A stretch of DNA of 7,204 bases from Methylococcaceae bacterium (GTDB taxonomy: Bacteria > Pseudomonadota > Gammaproteobacteria > Methylococcales > Methylomonadaceae), in assembly GCA_030699345.1 (NCBI GenBank), contig JAUYMX010000368.1, positions 1 through 7,204 on the forward strand, read 5' to 3'. The translations under genes and the position numbers were made by a program. A model generated the notes under the pieces. The model worked only from the letters and a program-made list of their open reading frames with translations. It did no database searches and was not told the origin of the DNA. Positions 1 through 6,314 of the stretch are shown here, piece after piece (the first letter of the stretch is position 1; every line of letters starts with the position of its first letter).

Positions 1-433
1 TGTTTAAACCCTGTTGTCTTAATAAAGATAATGCCAGCCGTTTAATAGTATGCGTCAGAATAATAAGTGCGGGTACTAAGGGTAAAAACAGTTGGATGCT
101 TTCTTGGGAGTAATTGAATTCATGTGCAAAGAACAATATGCCCAGTGCAACTAATGCAAAAGCCATTAACCACGATAGCAGTATGCGCCAGGCTTCATCG
201 AACATGGGTTCGCCGCGCCAGCCTTGGTAGATACCGTTATATTCGGCAAATAGCGTAAATAGGGCGATACAAGCCATCACGGGTAACAAGTAATCATGAT
301 TTATCTCTACGTCATAGTATGCCGTGGAGATGTACAGTGCGATGATTATGGAGGCGCTATCCAATGCGCGAGTCAGCACATGGATTGAAAATTGGTGGGG
401 GCGGATAAGTCCGCTTGATCTTTCCTGTTGCAT
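1..433 (-). CDS. Undecaprenyl-phosphate glucose phosphotransferase (WcaJ type), N-terminal part
   Basis: Only the first 144 codons are present; the rest lies beyond the left edge. The family transfers glucose-1-phosphate from UDP-glucose to undecaprenyl phosphate at the inner membrane, the first step in building many exopolysaccharides. The catalytic C-terminal domain is not in the window. The visible part has four probable membrane helices, near residues 23-40, 47-64, 81-102 and 112-130. Between helices 2 and 3 is YNGIYQGWRG (65-74), corresponding to the 'FYRSWRG' stretch of E. coli WcaJ. Helix 4 leads into LSLLRQQGLN (135-144), matching WcaJ 'WLRNHGYN' just before its Rossmann-like domain. 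The ATG at 433 is the only ATG in this open stretch, but I see no clear ribosome-binding site. No translated partner precedes it. Family assignment is by remembered motif similarity; glucose as the substrate is an inference. Confidence 0.8.
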   Translation of the reverse strand, partial: MQQERSSGLIRPHQFSIHVLTRALDSASIIIALYISTAYYDVEINHDYLLPVMACIALFTLFAEYNGIYQGWRGEPMFDEAWRILLSWLMAFALVALGILFFAHEFNYSQESIQLFLPLVPALIILTHTIKRLALSLLRQQGLN

Positions 434-628
434 GCGATGAATAATATTGGCGTTATTTACGGCTAGGATAAGCTGGTTTTATTTCTGGCTAGATAATAAC
501 ACGGATTGTTTTGTTTGCGGTTGGCTGATAAATGAAAGCGAGCAGCAGTGAAAATTTTGTGACCAAGCTCTCAAATTCGCACTATTTAAGCGGAGCCTGA
601 CTTATTAGTTCTTCGAATATTCGGCGAG

Positions 629-642
629 TTGATGATGATCAA
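629..642. promoter_or_regulatory. FNR/Anr-type binding site (exact consensus)
   Basis: TTGAT-GATG-ATCAA matches the FNR/Anr consensus TTGAT-N4-ATCAA at all ten specified bases. FNR-family iron-sulfur regulators bind such sites when oxygen is scarce. The site lies in a gene-free region and is palindromic, so it could act either way. On the plus strand, class II spacing (centre 41.5 bases upstream) puts a start near 677, with a TTTTAT -10-like hexamer at 664-669. On the minus strand the same spacing puts a start near 594, giving the left gene a leader of about 160 bases, with only a poor -10 (TAATAA-like, 602-607). A chance match cannot be excluded. Confidence 0.5.
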
Positions 643-676
643 TCATGGTACGGATTGGCTGATTTTTATGGATGGT

Positions 677-775
677 CACTACGTAAAAATCTACAGGGCG
701 GCATGTTTTATACCAACTGAGGGGAGGTGACAGATCAAGGCAGAGCGGTGCATACCGGTTGCCTTGATCTGTTTT
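677..775 (+). ncRNA. Candidate small RNA between FNR/Anr-type box and terminator
   Basis: This is an inferred transcript of about 100 bases. Its 5' end is placed by class II spacing from the box at 629-642 and the weak -10-like TTTTAT at 664-669. Its 3' end is set by the hairpin at 730-772 and the T-run ending at 775. No other plus-strand gene needs that terminator. The upstream part holds a purine-rich stretch around 719-729 (gaggggaggtga) but no recognisable RNA family. FnrS of E. coli is a known FNR-activated small RNA of similar size, but I claim no homology. The start site is a guess and transcription is unproven. Confidence 0.25.
730..775 (+). terminator. Intrinsic terminator-like hairpin, T-run on plus strand
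   Basis: Perfect 13-base arms, acagatcaaggca (730-742) and tgccttgatctgt (760-772), enclose 17 bases. Inside, CGGT (746-749) can pair with ACCG (754-757) around a four-base loop, so the whole makes one long stem. On the plus strand four Ts (772-775) follow. On the minus strand, where it begins nine bases after the lipoprotein stop codon, the next bases are CACCTCCCC, with no T-run. It may still mark the 3' end of that minus-strand transcript, but its polarity fits a plus-strand RNA better. Confidence 0.6.
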
Positions 776-781
776 AGCGGT

Positions 782-2245
782 TTATTTAGCGGCGATCGCT
801 TTACGTAAGTCGTCAAGCGTGACGACGCGCGGTCCATGTAATGCGGCAATTTGCCGCACATCCAAGTTTAATTTTTGGATGTTTTCATACAAGTTCACCG
901 TATATGGATTCACTGTAGTGGATGTCGGCGCATTAGCTGCTGGCGGGTTATATGCATCAGCTTCTACCAGGATTTTTTCGTTTGGCAGATAGACCAGTGC
1001 GAAGGCATCGTTGTGACCATTTCCGGCGATAGAGTAAATCTCAATCGGACGGTTGCCGTCGGACAAAACCAGTTCTTCGTTGAAAGTTTGGAATTTAGGG
1101 GGTTTTTTAGATTTTGACAGACGATCTGGATTGAGCGAGCGAGGCGCGGCCCATACTTTTTGAAAGTAGGATTTGTTAGATTGCTCAGTCACAATTACCG
1201 AGCCTTCATCCACAAAAGTACGTAAGCCGCCAGCGTGGTCAAAGTGTGCATGTGTGTTGACTACGTATTTGATTGGCTTGTTTGGGGCAATTTCCTTAAT
1301 TTTGGTAATCAGCGCAATGGAGCGTTCTTCATGCTGGGGCGCTTCAACTAAAACAACATGATCACTTTGCTCAATGAGTACGCTGTGATGAGAACCGCCA
1401 GTAAGGTAATGCACGCCTTGAGCGAGCTGATCGGCTTTCACAGTAATCGCAGGTTTAGCATTGGCAACTTCTTCAGGTACTGAGAATTCAGCTGATGGAT
1501 TCACTTGGACTGAAGATACTTCTATGTCCAATACTGGATAACTGCCTTGCGTTCTGGTTATGTGGCCTGGAAACTTTACCCCATCGAAATCTTTATAATA
1601 TGAAAAATTGGTTTCAACTAAGGTATCACCAAGCACAGGATTGTCTATCCAGGTTTTAATGCGTGCGACCAGGCCGTTGGCATTGATGTAGCCAATATAT
1701 CGATACTTGCCGTTTAGCGTAAATGACACTTCGGTGTTGCCTTGAGGTGACGATTTAGTAATTGCATTATTGGCAAGTGCAGCTCTTAAAAAACCTTGTG
1801 GTGTGGACAATATTTCTGCAGTACGTTCTTCGACAGCGGTAGGTTGTATTGTTGCCGTAGCGCTTTGAGCCGCATTTACAGGGATTGAGACATTCCAAGC
1901 TGTTGAACCATTAAGATATTGATCGACTTTTTGCTCAACTGGTGCAGGGCGGACTCGATCCGGCTCAATCGTTTGGCTACGAGTTATTTGAACGCGCGCG
2001 GCGGTATTGACATAGTTAATAGTCGCTTTGTAGCTGGAAACATCAAACTGCGGCCAAGCCGATGAAGGATTTGGCGCTTGACCAAACTGATACCATTTGC
2101 CAAGGCCTGAAAACTCAATAGTCCTTATGTTGGCAACTTCTAAAGCATTAGCTGATGATTTGAGTGGTCCTGGGGTAAAGGTGGCACACCCAGTAACTGT
2201 CAAAGACAGTGCTAAACCAAGAAACGGGTACATCAATTTATTCAT
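782..2245 (-). CDS. Metallo-beta-lactamase-fold hydrolase lipoprotein
   Basis: A 487-residue lipoprotein, probably a metal-dependent hydrolase on the periplasmic side of the envelope; substrate unknown. A hydrophobic signal ends in lipobox TVTGC with the acylated cysteine at residue 20. Alanine follows rather than aspartate, suggesting the outer membrane. Residues of about 40-265 resemble the carrier-like domain preceding many such hydrolases (FSGLGKW, 'VLGDTLVET', 'GVKFPGHI'). The C-terminal half carries the full metal-binding set: THAHFDH (H332, H334, D336, H337), H411 in GNGHND, D430 in VEADAY and H470 in ALHGP. A longer frame opens 18 codons upstream, but the ATG at 2245 is preferred because AGGAG (2252-2256) lies six bases before it and the lipoprotein signal starts there. 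It is a single gene, well separated from the arylsulfotransferase-like gene on the same strand. Confidence 0.87.
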   Translation of the reverse strand: MNKLMYPFLGLALSLTVTGCATFTPGPLKSSANALEVANIRTIEFSGLGKWYQFGQAPNPSSAWPQFDVSSYKATINYVNTAARVQITRSQTIEPDRVRPAPVEQKVDQYLNGSTAWNVSIPVNAAQSATATIQPTAVEERTAEILSTPQGFLRAALANNAITKSSPQGNTEVSFTLNGKYRYIGYINANGLVARIKTWIDNPVLGDTLVETNFSYYKDFDGVKFPGHITRTQGSYPVLDIEVSSVQVNPSAEFSVPEEVANAKPAITVKADQLAQGVHYLTGGSHHSVLIEQSDHVVLVEAPQHEERSIALITKIKEIAPNKPIKYVVNTHAHFDHAGGLRTFVDEGSVIVTEQSNKSYFQKVWAAPRSLNPDRLSKSKKPPKFQTFNEELVLSDGNRPIEIYSIAGNGHNDAFALVYLPNEKILVEADAYNPPAANAPTSTTVNPYTVNLYENIQKLNLDVRQIAALHGPRVVTLDDLRKAIAAK

Positions 2246-2251
2246 GCAAAA

Positions 2252-2256
2252 CTCCT
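2252..2256 (-). promoter_or_regulatory. Ribosome-binding site fixing the lipoprotein start
   Basis: AGGAG on the minus strand lies six bases before the ATG at 2245. It decides between that start and an in-frame ATG 18 codons upstream (2299), which would bury the signal peptide behind an extra hydrophobic stretch. Confidence 0.8.
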
Positions 2257-2270
2257 GAAAAGAAATTGTA

Positions 2271-2299
2271 ATAATGAAAACTGACAATAAATAAAGCAA
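2271..2299 (-). promoter_or_regulatory. Possible sigma-70 promoter of the hydrolase lipoprotein
   Basis: On the minus strand TTGCTT (2294-2299) and CATTAT (2271-2276) are separated by 17 bases. They match the consensus at three and four of six positions. Transcription would begin near 2264, leaving a short leader with the AGGAG site. Just upstream, CCGTAAA (2308-2314) faces TTTACAGG (2319-2326) as an imperfect inverted repeat that could be an operator. Confidence 0.3.
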
Positions 2300-2595
2300 G
2301 ATTTAGACCGTAAAATAATTTACAGGCTGTTTGAGCTGAAGATACGAATTCGCCAGGTTTTTTTCGAACTGTTGTGTAATTAGTGTGATCGAATGTCGAC
2401 TGTTTTTTATTCTTTCAGGCTCTATTTATAGCCATCAAGCTTTTAAGATGTTTCATAGACGCGCTGGTTTTGTATTGGTAGCTGTTGGTTATTCAGCACA
2501 ACTGCTGATTATCTGCACGTAGAGGAGCAGCTGATTTAGGTTGATGAGTTGATTTGAATAAGCTTGCTGATACTAAAAACTTGGAAGTTATCAGA

Positions 2596-2626
2596 GGATC
2601 CAATTGATGTTTTTTCAATTGGATCC
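2596..2626. repeat. Perfect 12-base inverted repeat, possible terminator
   Basis: Arms ggatccaattga (2596-2607) and tcaattggatcc (2615-2626) enclose seven bases. The repeat starts 28 bases past the stop codon of the minus-strand arylsulfotransferase-like gene, a usual place for a terminator or an RNA-stabilising hairpin. Neither strand has a T-run after the stem, so a classical intrinsic terminator is not well supported. Confidence 0.5.
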
Positions 2627-2654
2627 AGTTAAGCGTTATAGATGGTGTTGGTAA

Positions 2655-4079
2655 TTATTGCGTGGGTTGAACGTGAAACGTGCTTAATTCGGGTGGAGTT
2701 ACCGCTTGTTCTGAATGAGGTGTACCGGTTGGCACCCATTCATAAGGTACGGGTTGGCCGCGGTAGAGTTGATTGTTGAATGTTGAGCGCCCTGTATCAG
2801 TATCTTTGCCGATGCGGGCATACGGATTTACGTATTCCCAGACAATTTCACCGTCGGGAGTTACCTGAAATAGCCTACCACTTTGACCTTCATCGATAAA
2901 AGTATTGCCGTTGGGTAGGCGGCGTGCGGCGCTGATGTGGGTACTGCGAAACGACCAGCTAGGCCCGCCTGAACTTTCGCCGGTATATTGCCAAACAATT
3001 TCTTTTTTGACGGGATCTATTTCAAGTACCCGAGAACCGCCGGTAGTGGGCAGCGCAACAGGCGGGTAACCGGCCTCGCCCTGATTGTCGAAAACCAGCA
3101 AATTACCGGCTCCCGGCAGGCCTTCAGGGATAATGTGGGCATCATGTTGGGCCGCAATTTGATCTACAGGGCGGGGCACTTTACGTGTGCGTTGTCCGTT
3201 TTCGTTGGCAGCATAGTGAGGTCCCAAGTTCCACGCCACTTTGCCGGTCTTTTTATTGATTATGATGATGAAGTTGGCATTGCGCGCATCAATCACTAAG
3301 TTTTCAGGGTCAAATCGTTTATCACCAGCTGCAAACCATTTATTGGGGCCGACAACTTTGAGATTGTTAACATGGAGGTAGTCAGCCGTATCGGCGTTGC
3401 GTACCAGCTTGAGCTCTGCTTTTGTGAATCCGAATTCGTTGAGATGTTCAGAGGCGATCCATTTCCAAACAACTTCACCCGCGGGATTTACTTCATAAAT
3501 AACATCATCGAGTATTTGAGGCTGTTTAAAACCTTTTACCGGGTGTACCAAATTAGCTAAAACTACGGTATTGCCGTTTGGCAGACGCGCCCAGTCATGG
3601 TGCTGTTGTGCGGCGCCACCCGGGGCTTTTTCGCCAAACTCCCAAACAGTTTTACCGTCCCAGTCCAACTCCCCGATGGTTTTGGATATTCTGCGATTAA
3701 CTTGTCCCGGCACAAGGTCAGTTCCTTTGCCTTCAATGGTGTCGATTGTTACAAACACATGGCCAAGTTTGCCGCCATTTAAGGCTGGGTCGATAAGTGT
3801 GCTGTGCCCCGCCGCATCCTTCCACTCATGAACGGAGTTTCCATTAAGGTCAATTAAATGAGCGATATTGTCGCCGCCGGTAAACAATACGAACGAGTTG
3901 AATGCTTTTGTTGGGTTATAGCGGGTTGTCCCAGTAGGATATATGCTTGGTGATGCACTCGAGGATATGGCTGTGCTGCCAATAGCAACAGCAAGTACCG
4001 TTTTTCTTAGAAAATGGGTAGGTATTACATTAGAATTTGGGAGCTGGTTGTGGCGATTGATTACAAAATTAAAGTGCAT
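2655..4079 (-). CDS. Exported arylsulfotransferase-family beta-propeller protein
   Basis: A 474-residue protein of the bacterial arylsulfotransferase (ASST) family, which moves sulfate from one phenol to another in the periplasm without PAPS. The propeller shows as repeated strand ends: VHEWKD (W86), KTVWEF (W146), EVVWKW (W205), KVAWNLG (W283), EIVWQY (W363) and EIVWEY (W414). Family motifs in order are HHDWARLPNGN (160-170), YLHVNNL (H236), QHDAH (H312, H315) and RSTHISAARRLPNGN (R378, H381). H236, H312 and H381 may match the active-site histidines of E. coli ASST, but I could not align them. A long N-terminus, R25-K26 and a hydrophobic core suggest a Sec signal cleaved near SSSA-SPS (residue 42). 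GGAG (4088-4091) lies eight bases before the ATG. The protein has no cysteine, unlike DsbL-dependent ASST enzymes. Substrate unknown. Confidence 0.8.
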   Translation of the reverse strand: MHFNFVINRHNQLPNSNVIPTHFLRKTVLAVAIGSTAISSSASPSIYPTGTTRYNPTKAFNSFVLFTGGDNIAHLIDLNGNSVHEWKDAAGHSTLIDPALNGGKLGHVFVTIDTIEGKGTDLVPGQVNRRISKTIGELDWDGKTVWEFGEKAPGGAAQQHHDWARLPNGNTVVLANLVHPVKGFKQPQILDDVIYEVNPAGEVVWKWIASEHLNEFGFTKAELKLVRNADTADYLHVNNLKVVGPNKWFAAGDKRFDPENLVIDARNANFIIIINKKTGKVAWNLGPHYAANENGQRTRKVPRPVDQIAAQHDAHIIPEGLPGAGNLLVFDNQGEAGYPPVALPTTGGSRVLEIDPVKKEIVWQYTGESSGGPSWSFRSTHISAARRLPNGNTFIDEGQSGRLFQVTPDGEIVWEYVNPYARIGKDTDTGRSTFNNQLYRGQPVPYEWVPTGTPHSEQAVTPPELSTFHVQPTQ

Positions 4080-4241
4080 TTGGTTATCTCCGTTAATGCG
4101 CGGTAAGGGAATATCGGTTAGATTGTTGATAACGATAACAAATGCAAATAGCGGGCCAGATGTTTTAAAGCTTTGTGTTGGGTCAGCTTAGAAATTAATG
4201 AGGACTGTTTCTGAGAGCGGTATTTTGTGTTTTGAGTCTAT

Positions 4242-4270
4242 TTGTTTTAAAACTATTAACGGTTTTTAAT
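4242..4270 (+). promoter_or_regulatory. Possible sigma-70 promoter of the large lipoprotein
   Basis: TTGTTT (4242-4247) and TTTAAT (4265-4270) are separated by exactly 17 bases. The -10 matches five of six consensus positions and the -35 three of six. The start would be near 4277, leaving a leader of about 45 bases. An inverted repeat straddles the -10. Confidence 0.4.
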
Positions 4271-4279
4271 TTAACCGTT
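4258..4279. promoter_or_regulatory. Operator-like inverted repeat over the -10 region
   Basis: AACGGTT (4258-4264) and AACCGTT (4273-4279) are perfect inverted arms eight bases apart. One arm falls at the end of the promoter spacer and the other at the predicted start, so a bound repressor would block the -10. The site also lies upstream of the divergent gene. The arms are short and AT-rich, and a chance hairpin is possible. Confidence 0.35.
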
Positions 4280-4322
4280 TGTTTCAGTTACATTTGCCGA
4301 GTAAGTCGGTGCAAGGTTATTT

Positions 4323-6209
4323 ATGTTGATACGTTTCAGGCCATCTTTGAGCTTAAGTTTGGTTGTTAGTTTGCTGCTTTCTGGGTGCGCCTCAACCCGG
4401 CAGATTGCAATTGATTATCCGTCCTTGTCAGCTCAGGGGGGTGAGAATGGTCAAGCTACCGCGCAAACTAATAAATCAAAAGCCTTTCAGCCATTGCCAG
4501 GCTTTCAGGTAATCGATGGTGATGATTACTATCTACGGCTGATTTCGGAGTTTGAATTCAAAGGCGAAAACGTTTTAAAAGGTGGCTGTAGCAACATAAC
4601 GCCGTCATATGAAAAAGGCGATCAAACTTCAGCGCTTCTGTTTAGCGTGCGTAACGAAGCGCTTAAATTCACTAATGAAGTGGCCGGGTTCTCGTACCAG
4701 TCGGCAACTGGTAAATGTAATTTTAAATTTGAAGCCAAAAAACTAAATCTGACTCCGTGGATGAGATTGGATTTGGGTAAGGAAACATCCGTTGATTACA
4801 GTTTCTTGTCGAGTGTCAACAGTGATGTCGATGTCCCAGGGTTGGTGAATGATGTAACTGCAGCCAGTAGTTTGCTTGCGTTGACAGGCGTGGGAATGGG
4901 CGTGTCTGTTATAGGGCAAGTTGCCGGTCAATGGGCAAAAAATAACCCACAAACTATTGCTCCCAAGCAAACCGATTCAAAAAGCAGTTCCGAATCGCAC
5001 TCTTTGCCGGCAGTGGTAAGTTATTCTGGTAAATCGGGCACTCTTAATCAAACAACCTTTAATATTTATGCAGTTGCCGAAGGTGGAATTAATATTTTAG
5101 GTGCAGACACTAAGCCGCTGGGGGAATTGAAAATAATTCCTGAAATTACGCCGTCCTTATTGTTACAAAGAACTTCAGCCGATGGCGTTCCCGATGCTCG
5201 TGACTTGTCTTTAGAAGAAATTGGAGATTCGCCAATTCGATCGGCAGCCGGAGAAATAAAATTGCTGGATTTGATTGAGCAATCAAAACATGCAACTAAG
5301 CCTAATCTGAAGCCTAATTGGAATAATTATGACGAAGTGGCGGGCGAGTGCCGCAAGCTGAAGCTGATATTAAAAGACTTAGGATTTAATAAGTTTGATC
5401 GTAATGCGGTGATTTATTATTTTCTGGCTAAAACCCCAGATTGGAAAAATTACAATATTAGCCAACAAAAAGTGCTGAATGAAGAAGTGCGGCCAAAAGT
5501 ACTCGAGGGTTTTCGAGGTAAAGACTTTAGTTCGTGTTTGAATTTGGACGACTATGTCACTATGAAATCGATGGGATTAGCTGTGAATTCGCAATCCGAT
5601 TGGAATTTAATTGTCGAAGCCAGCCAGAAAAAGGAACAAGTTTTTACACCACTTAAATCAATTGAACGGCAGTTGGTTTCTATATTGAGAAACCCTAATA
5701 AGACGGAAATGGAGCAGCAATTATTTCCTTTATTGAGCACGGCAAAAAGTGGTGAAGGTACTGTGTTGCTGCAAAATCATCTGGGTAATTTTGGCTTGGA
5801 GACATTGATGAGTCTTGATGCATCGCCAGCTCCATCCGCATTGCCCACAGATACATCTGCTCCAGCAGCTGCCGTAGCACCAGCTATTCCAGGTGAAGGG
5901 TCGGTGGTGACTTCGCAGCAGGTGGCGAAGATTTTCTCAGGTTTGTTGATTGATGAGCTGAGTTGTGCGCGACCTGTGCCTGATCAAGCGTCTAAGCAGG
6001 TGGGCGGGGCGGGCATTTTATTATTTACTACTAAAGATGGCAGTCCACGAGCGAAAGGTGGCGCAATAGAATTTGAGTTTTCAGCCGGAAAGATTAATAG
6101 GATAGTTTTTCAGTCATCAACTCATCGTGATTTTGAACAAGACTTGGTGGATCGCCCGGAATTAGGGGGCTGTAGAATTAGTCCAGATTTCGTTGTTAAA
6201 TTGCACTAA
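4323..6209 (+). CDS. Large lipoprotein of unknown function
   Basis: I do not recognise this 628-residue protein. It starts with a lipoprotein signal: R4 and R6, a hydrophobic core, and lipobox LLSGC with the acylated cysteine at 22. Alanine follows, which favours the outer membrane. Residues 55-170 look like a globular domain with cysteines at 89 and 132. A glycine- and alanine-rich hydrophobic stretch (about 178-202) could insert into a membrane or pack in a core. A serine-rich linker (about 213-226), a beta-like part (228-285) and a charged helical part (about 310-495, C343 and C405) follow. An alanine/proline-rich linker (501-523) leads to a final domain (about 528-628) with C548 and C617. 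The even cysteine pairs suit periplasmic disulfides. AAGG (4313-4316) lies six bases before the ATG. No enzyme motif is visible; a structural or secretion role is possible but unsupported. Confidence 0.8.
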   Translation: MLIRFRPSLSLSLVVSLLLSGCASTRQIAIDYPSLSAQGGENGQATAQTNKSKAFQPLPGFQVIDGDDYYLRLISEFEFKGENVLKGGCSNITPSYEKGDQTSALLFSVRNEALKFTNEVAGFSYQSATGKCNFKFEAKKLNLTPWMRLDLGKETSVDYSFLSSVNSDVDVPGLVNDVTAASSLLALTGVGMGVSVIGQVAGQWAKNNPQTIAPKQTDSKSSSESHSLPAVVSYSGKSGTLNQTTFNIYAVAEGGINILGADTKPLGELKIIPEITPSLLLQRTSADGVPDARDLSLEEIGDSPIRSAAGEIKLLDLIEQSKHATKPNLKPNWNNYDEVAGECRKLKLILKDLGFNKFDRNAVIYYFLAKTPDWKNYNISQQKVLNEEVRPKVLEGFRGKDFSSCLNLDDYVTMKSMGLAVNSQSDWNLIVEASQKKEQVFTPLKSIERQLVSILRNPNKTEMEQQLFPLLSTAKSGEGTVLLQNHLGNFGLETLMSLDASPAPSALPTDTSAPAAAVAPAIPGEGSVVTSQQVAKIFSGLLIDELSCARPVPDQASKQVGGAGILLFTTKDGSPRAKGGAIEFEFSAGKINRIVFQSSTHRDFEQDLVDRPELGGCRISPDFVVKLH

Positions 6210-6239
6210 ATATATTTTTCAGGCAGAAGATTGAAAAAA

Positions 6240-6253
6240 TTGATGTAAATCAA
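6240..6253 (+). promoter_or_regulatory. FNR/Anr-type binding site of the bacteriohemerythrin gene
   Basis: TTGAT-GTAA-ATCAA matches TTGAT-N4-ATCAA at all ten specified bases. Its centre (6246.5) is 41.5 bases before a start at 6288, and CAGAAT (6275-6280), a four-of-six -10, sits within one base of where that start requires it. This is the layout of a class II FNR-activated promoter. The next gene encodes an oxygen-binding protein, which suits low-oxygen induction. Site and spacing are seen; binding is inferred. Confidence 0.7.
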
Positions 6254-6274
6254 AAAAAAATGCGAAATGACGAA

Positions 6275-6280
6275 CAGAAT
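6275..6280 (+). promoter_or_regulatory. Probable -10 element of the bacteriohemerythrin promoter
   Basis: CAGAAT keeps the two most important -10 positions (A at 2, T at 6). It predicts a start near 6287-6288 and a leader of about 27 bases. No -35 match is needed if the FNR-type activator bound at 6240-6253 recruits the polymerase. Confidence 0.45.
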
Positions 6281-6314
6281 GGCGCCTCCTAAATAACAAA
6301 ACCGGGGGAACACT

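Larger units (their letters stand above)
434..781. other. Gene-free region between two minus-strand genes
   Basis: These 348 bases hold no convincing gene. They contain an exact FNR/Anr-type palindrome (629-642), a strong hairpin (730-772) and a possible small RNA between them. One frame is nearly open: an ATG at 532 reads 22 codons to TGA at 598-600, and the same frame stays open to TGA at 718-720. I see no ribosome-binding site before that ATG. The stretch serves as the 5' region of the left gene and the 3' region of the lipoprotein gene. Confidence 0.7.
2246..2654. other. Gene-free region between the two minus-strand enzyme genes
   Basis: These 409 bases hold the probable promoter region of the hydrolase lipoprotein at the left and a perfect hairpin (2596-2626) behind the arylsulfotransferase-like gene. 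A 24-codon plus-strand frame (2448-2522) would encode a hydrophobic peptide but has no ribosome-binding site. Nothing else recognisable is seen. Confidence 0.65.
4080..4322. promoter_or_regulatory. Divergent intergenic region of arylsulfotransferase-like and lipoprotein genes
   Basis: The two genes start back to back, so both promoters must lie in these 243 bases unless transcripts enter from outside. The plus-strand promoter can be proposed (4242-4270). I found no good minus-strand hexamer pair. A degenerate FNR-like sequence at 4126-4139 lies too close to the minus-strand start to be persuasive. Confidence 0.6.

Noticed and set aside
598..600. In-frame TGA read as selenocysteine
   Set aside because: The frame has no ribosome-binding site, and no bacterial SECIS-like hairpin is evident just after the TGA; decay or chance is simpler.
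2448..2522. 24-codon plus-strand frame encoding a hydrophobic peptide (MFHRRAGFVLVAVGY...)
   Set aside because: It could be a small membrane peptide, but no ribosome-binding site or promoter is seen and frames this short are common by chance.
3571..3831. Plus-strand open frame opposite the arylsulfotransferase-like gene
   Set aside because: It is antisense to a gene with clear propeller repeats, and its translation is proline- and cysteine-rich without motifs.
4126..4139. Degenerate FNR-like sequence TTGATAACGATAAC in the divergent region
   Set aside because: It matches eight of ten bases, but class II spacing would start the minus-strand RNA inside its ribosome-binding site and no -10 is present.
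4743..4970. Minus-strand open frame inside the large lipoprotein gene
   Set aside because: It lies antisense to a well-supported gene with a lipobox and ribosome-binding site, and its own sequence shows no family motif; it is a shadow.
5270..5287. Palindrome TTTGATTG-AG-CAATCAAA
   Set aside because: It lies deep inside the lipoprotein coding region, its six-base FNR-type spacing is wrong, and the codons read normally.
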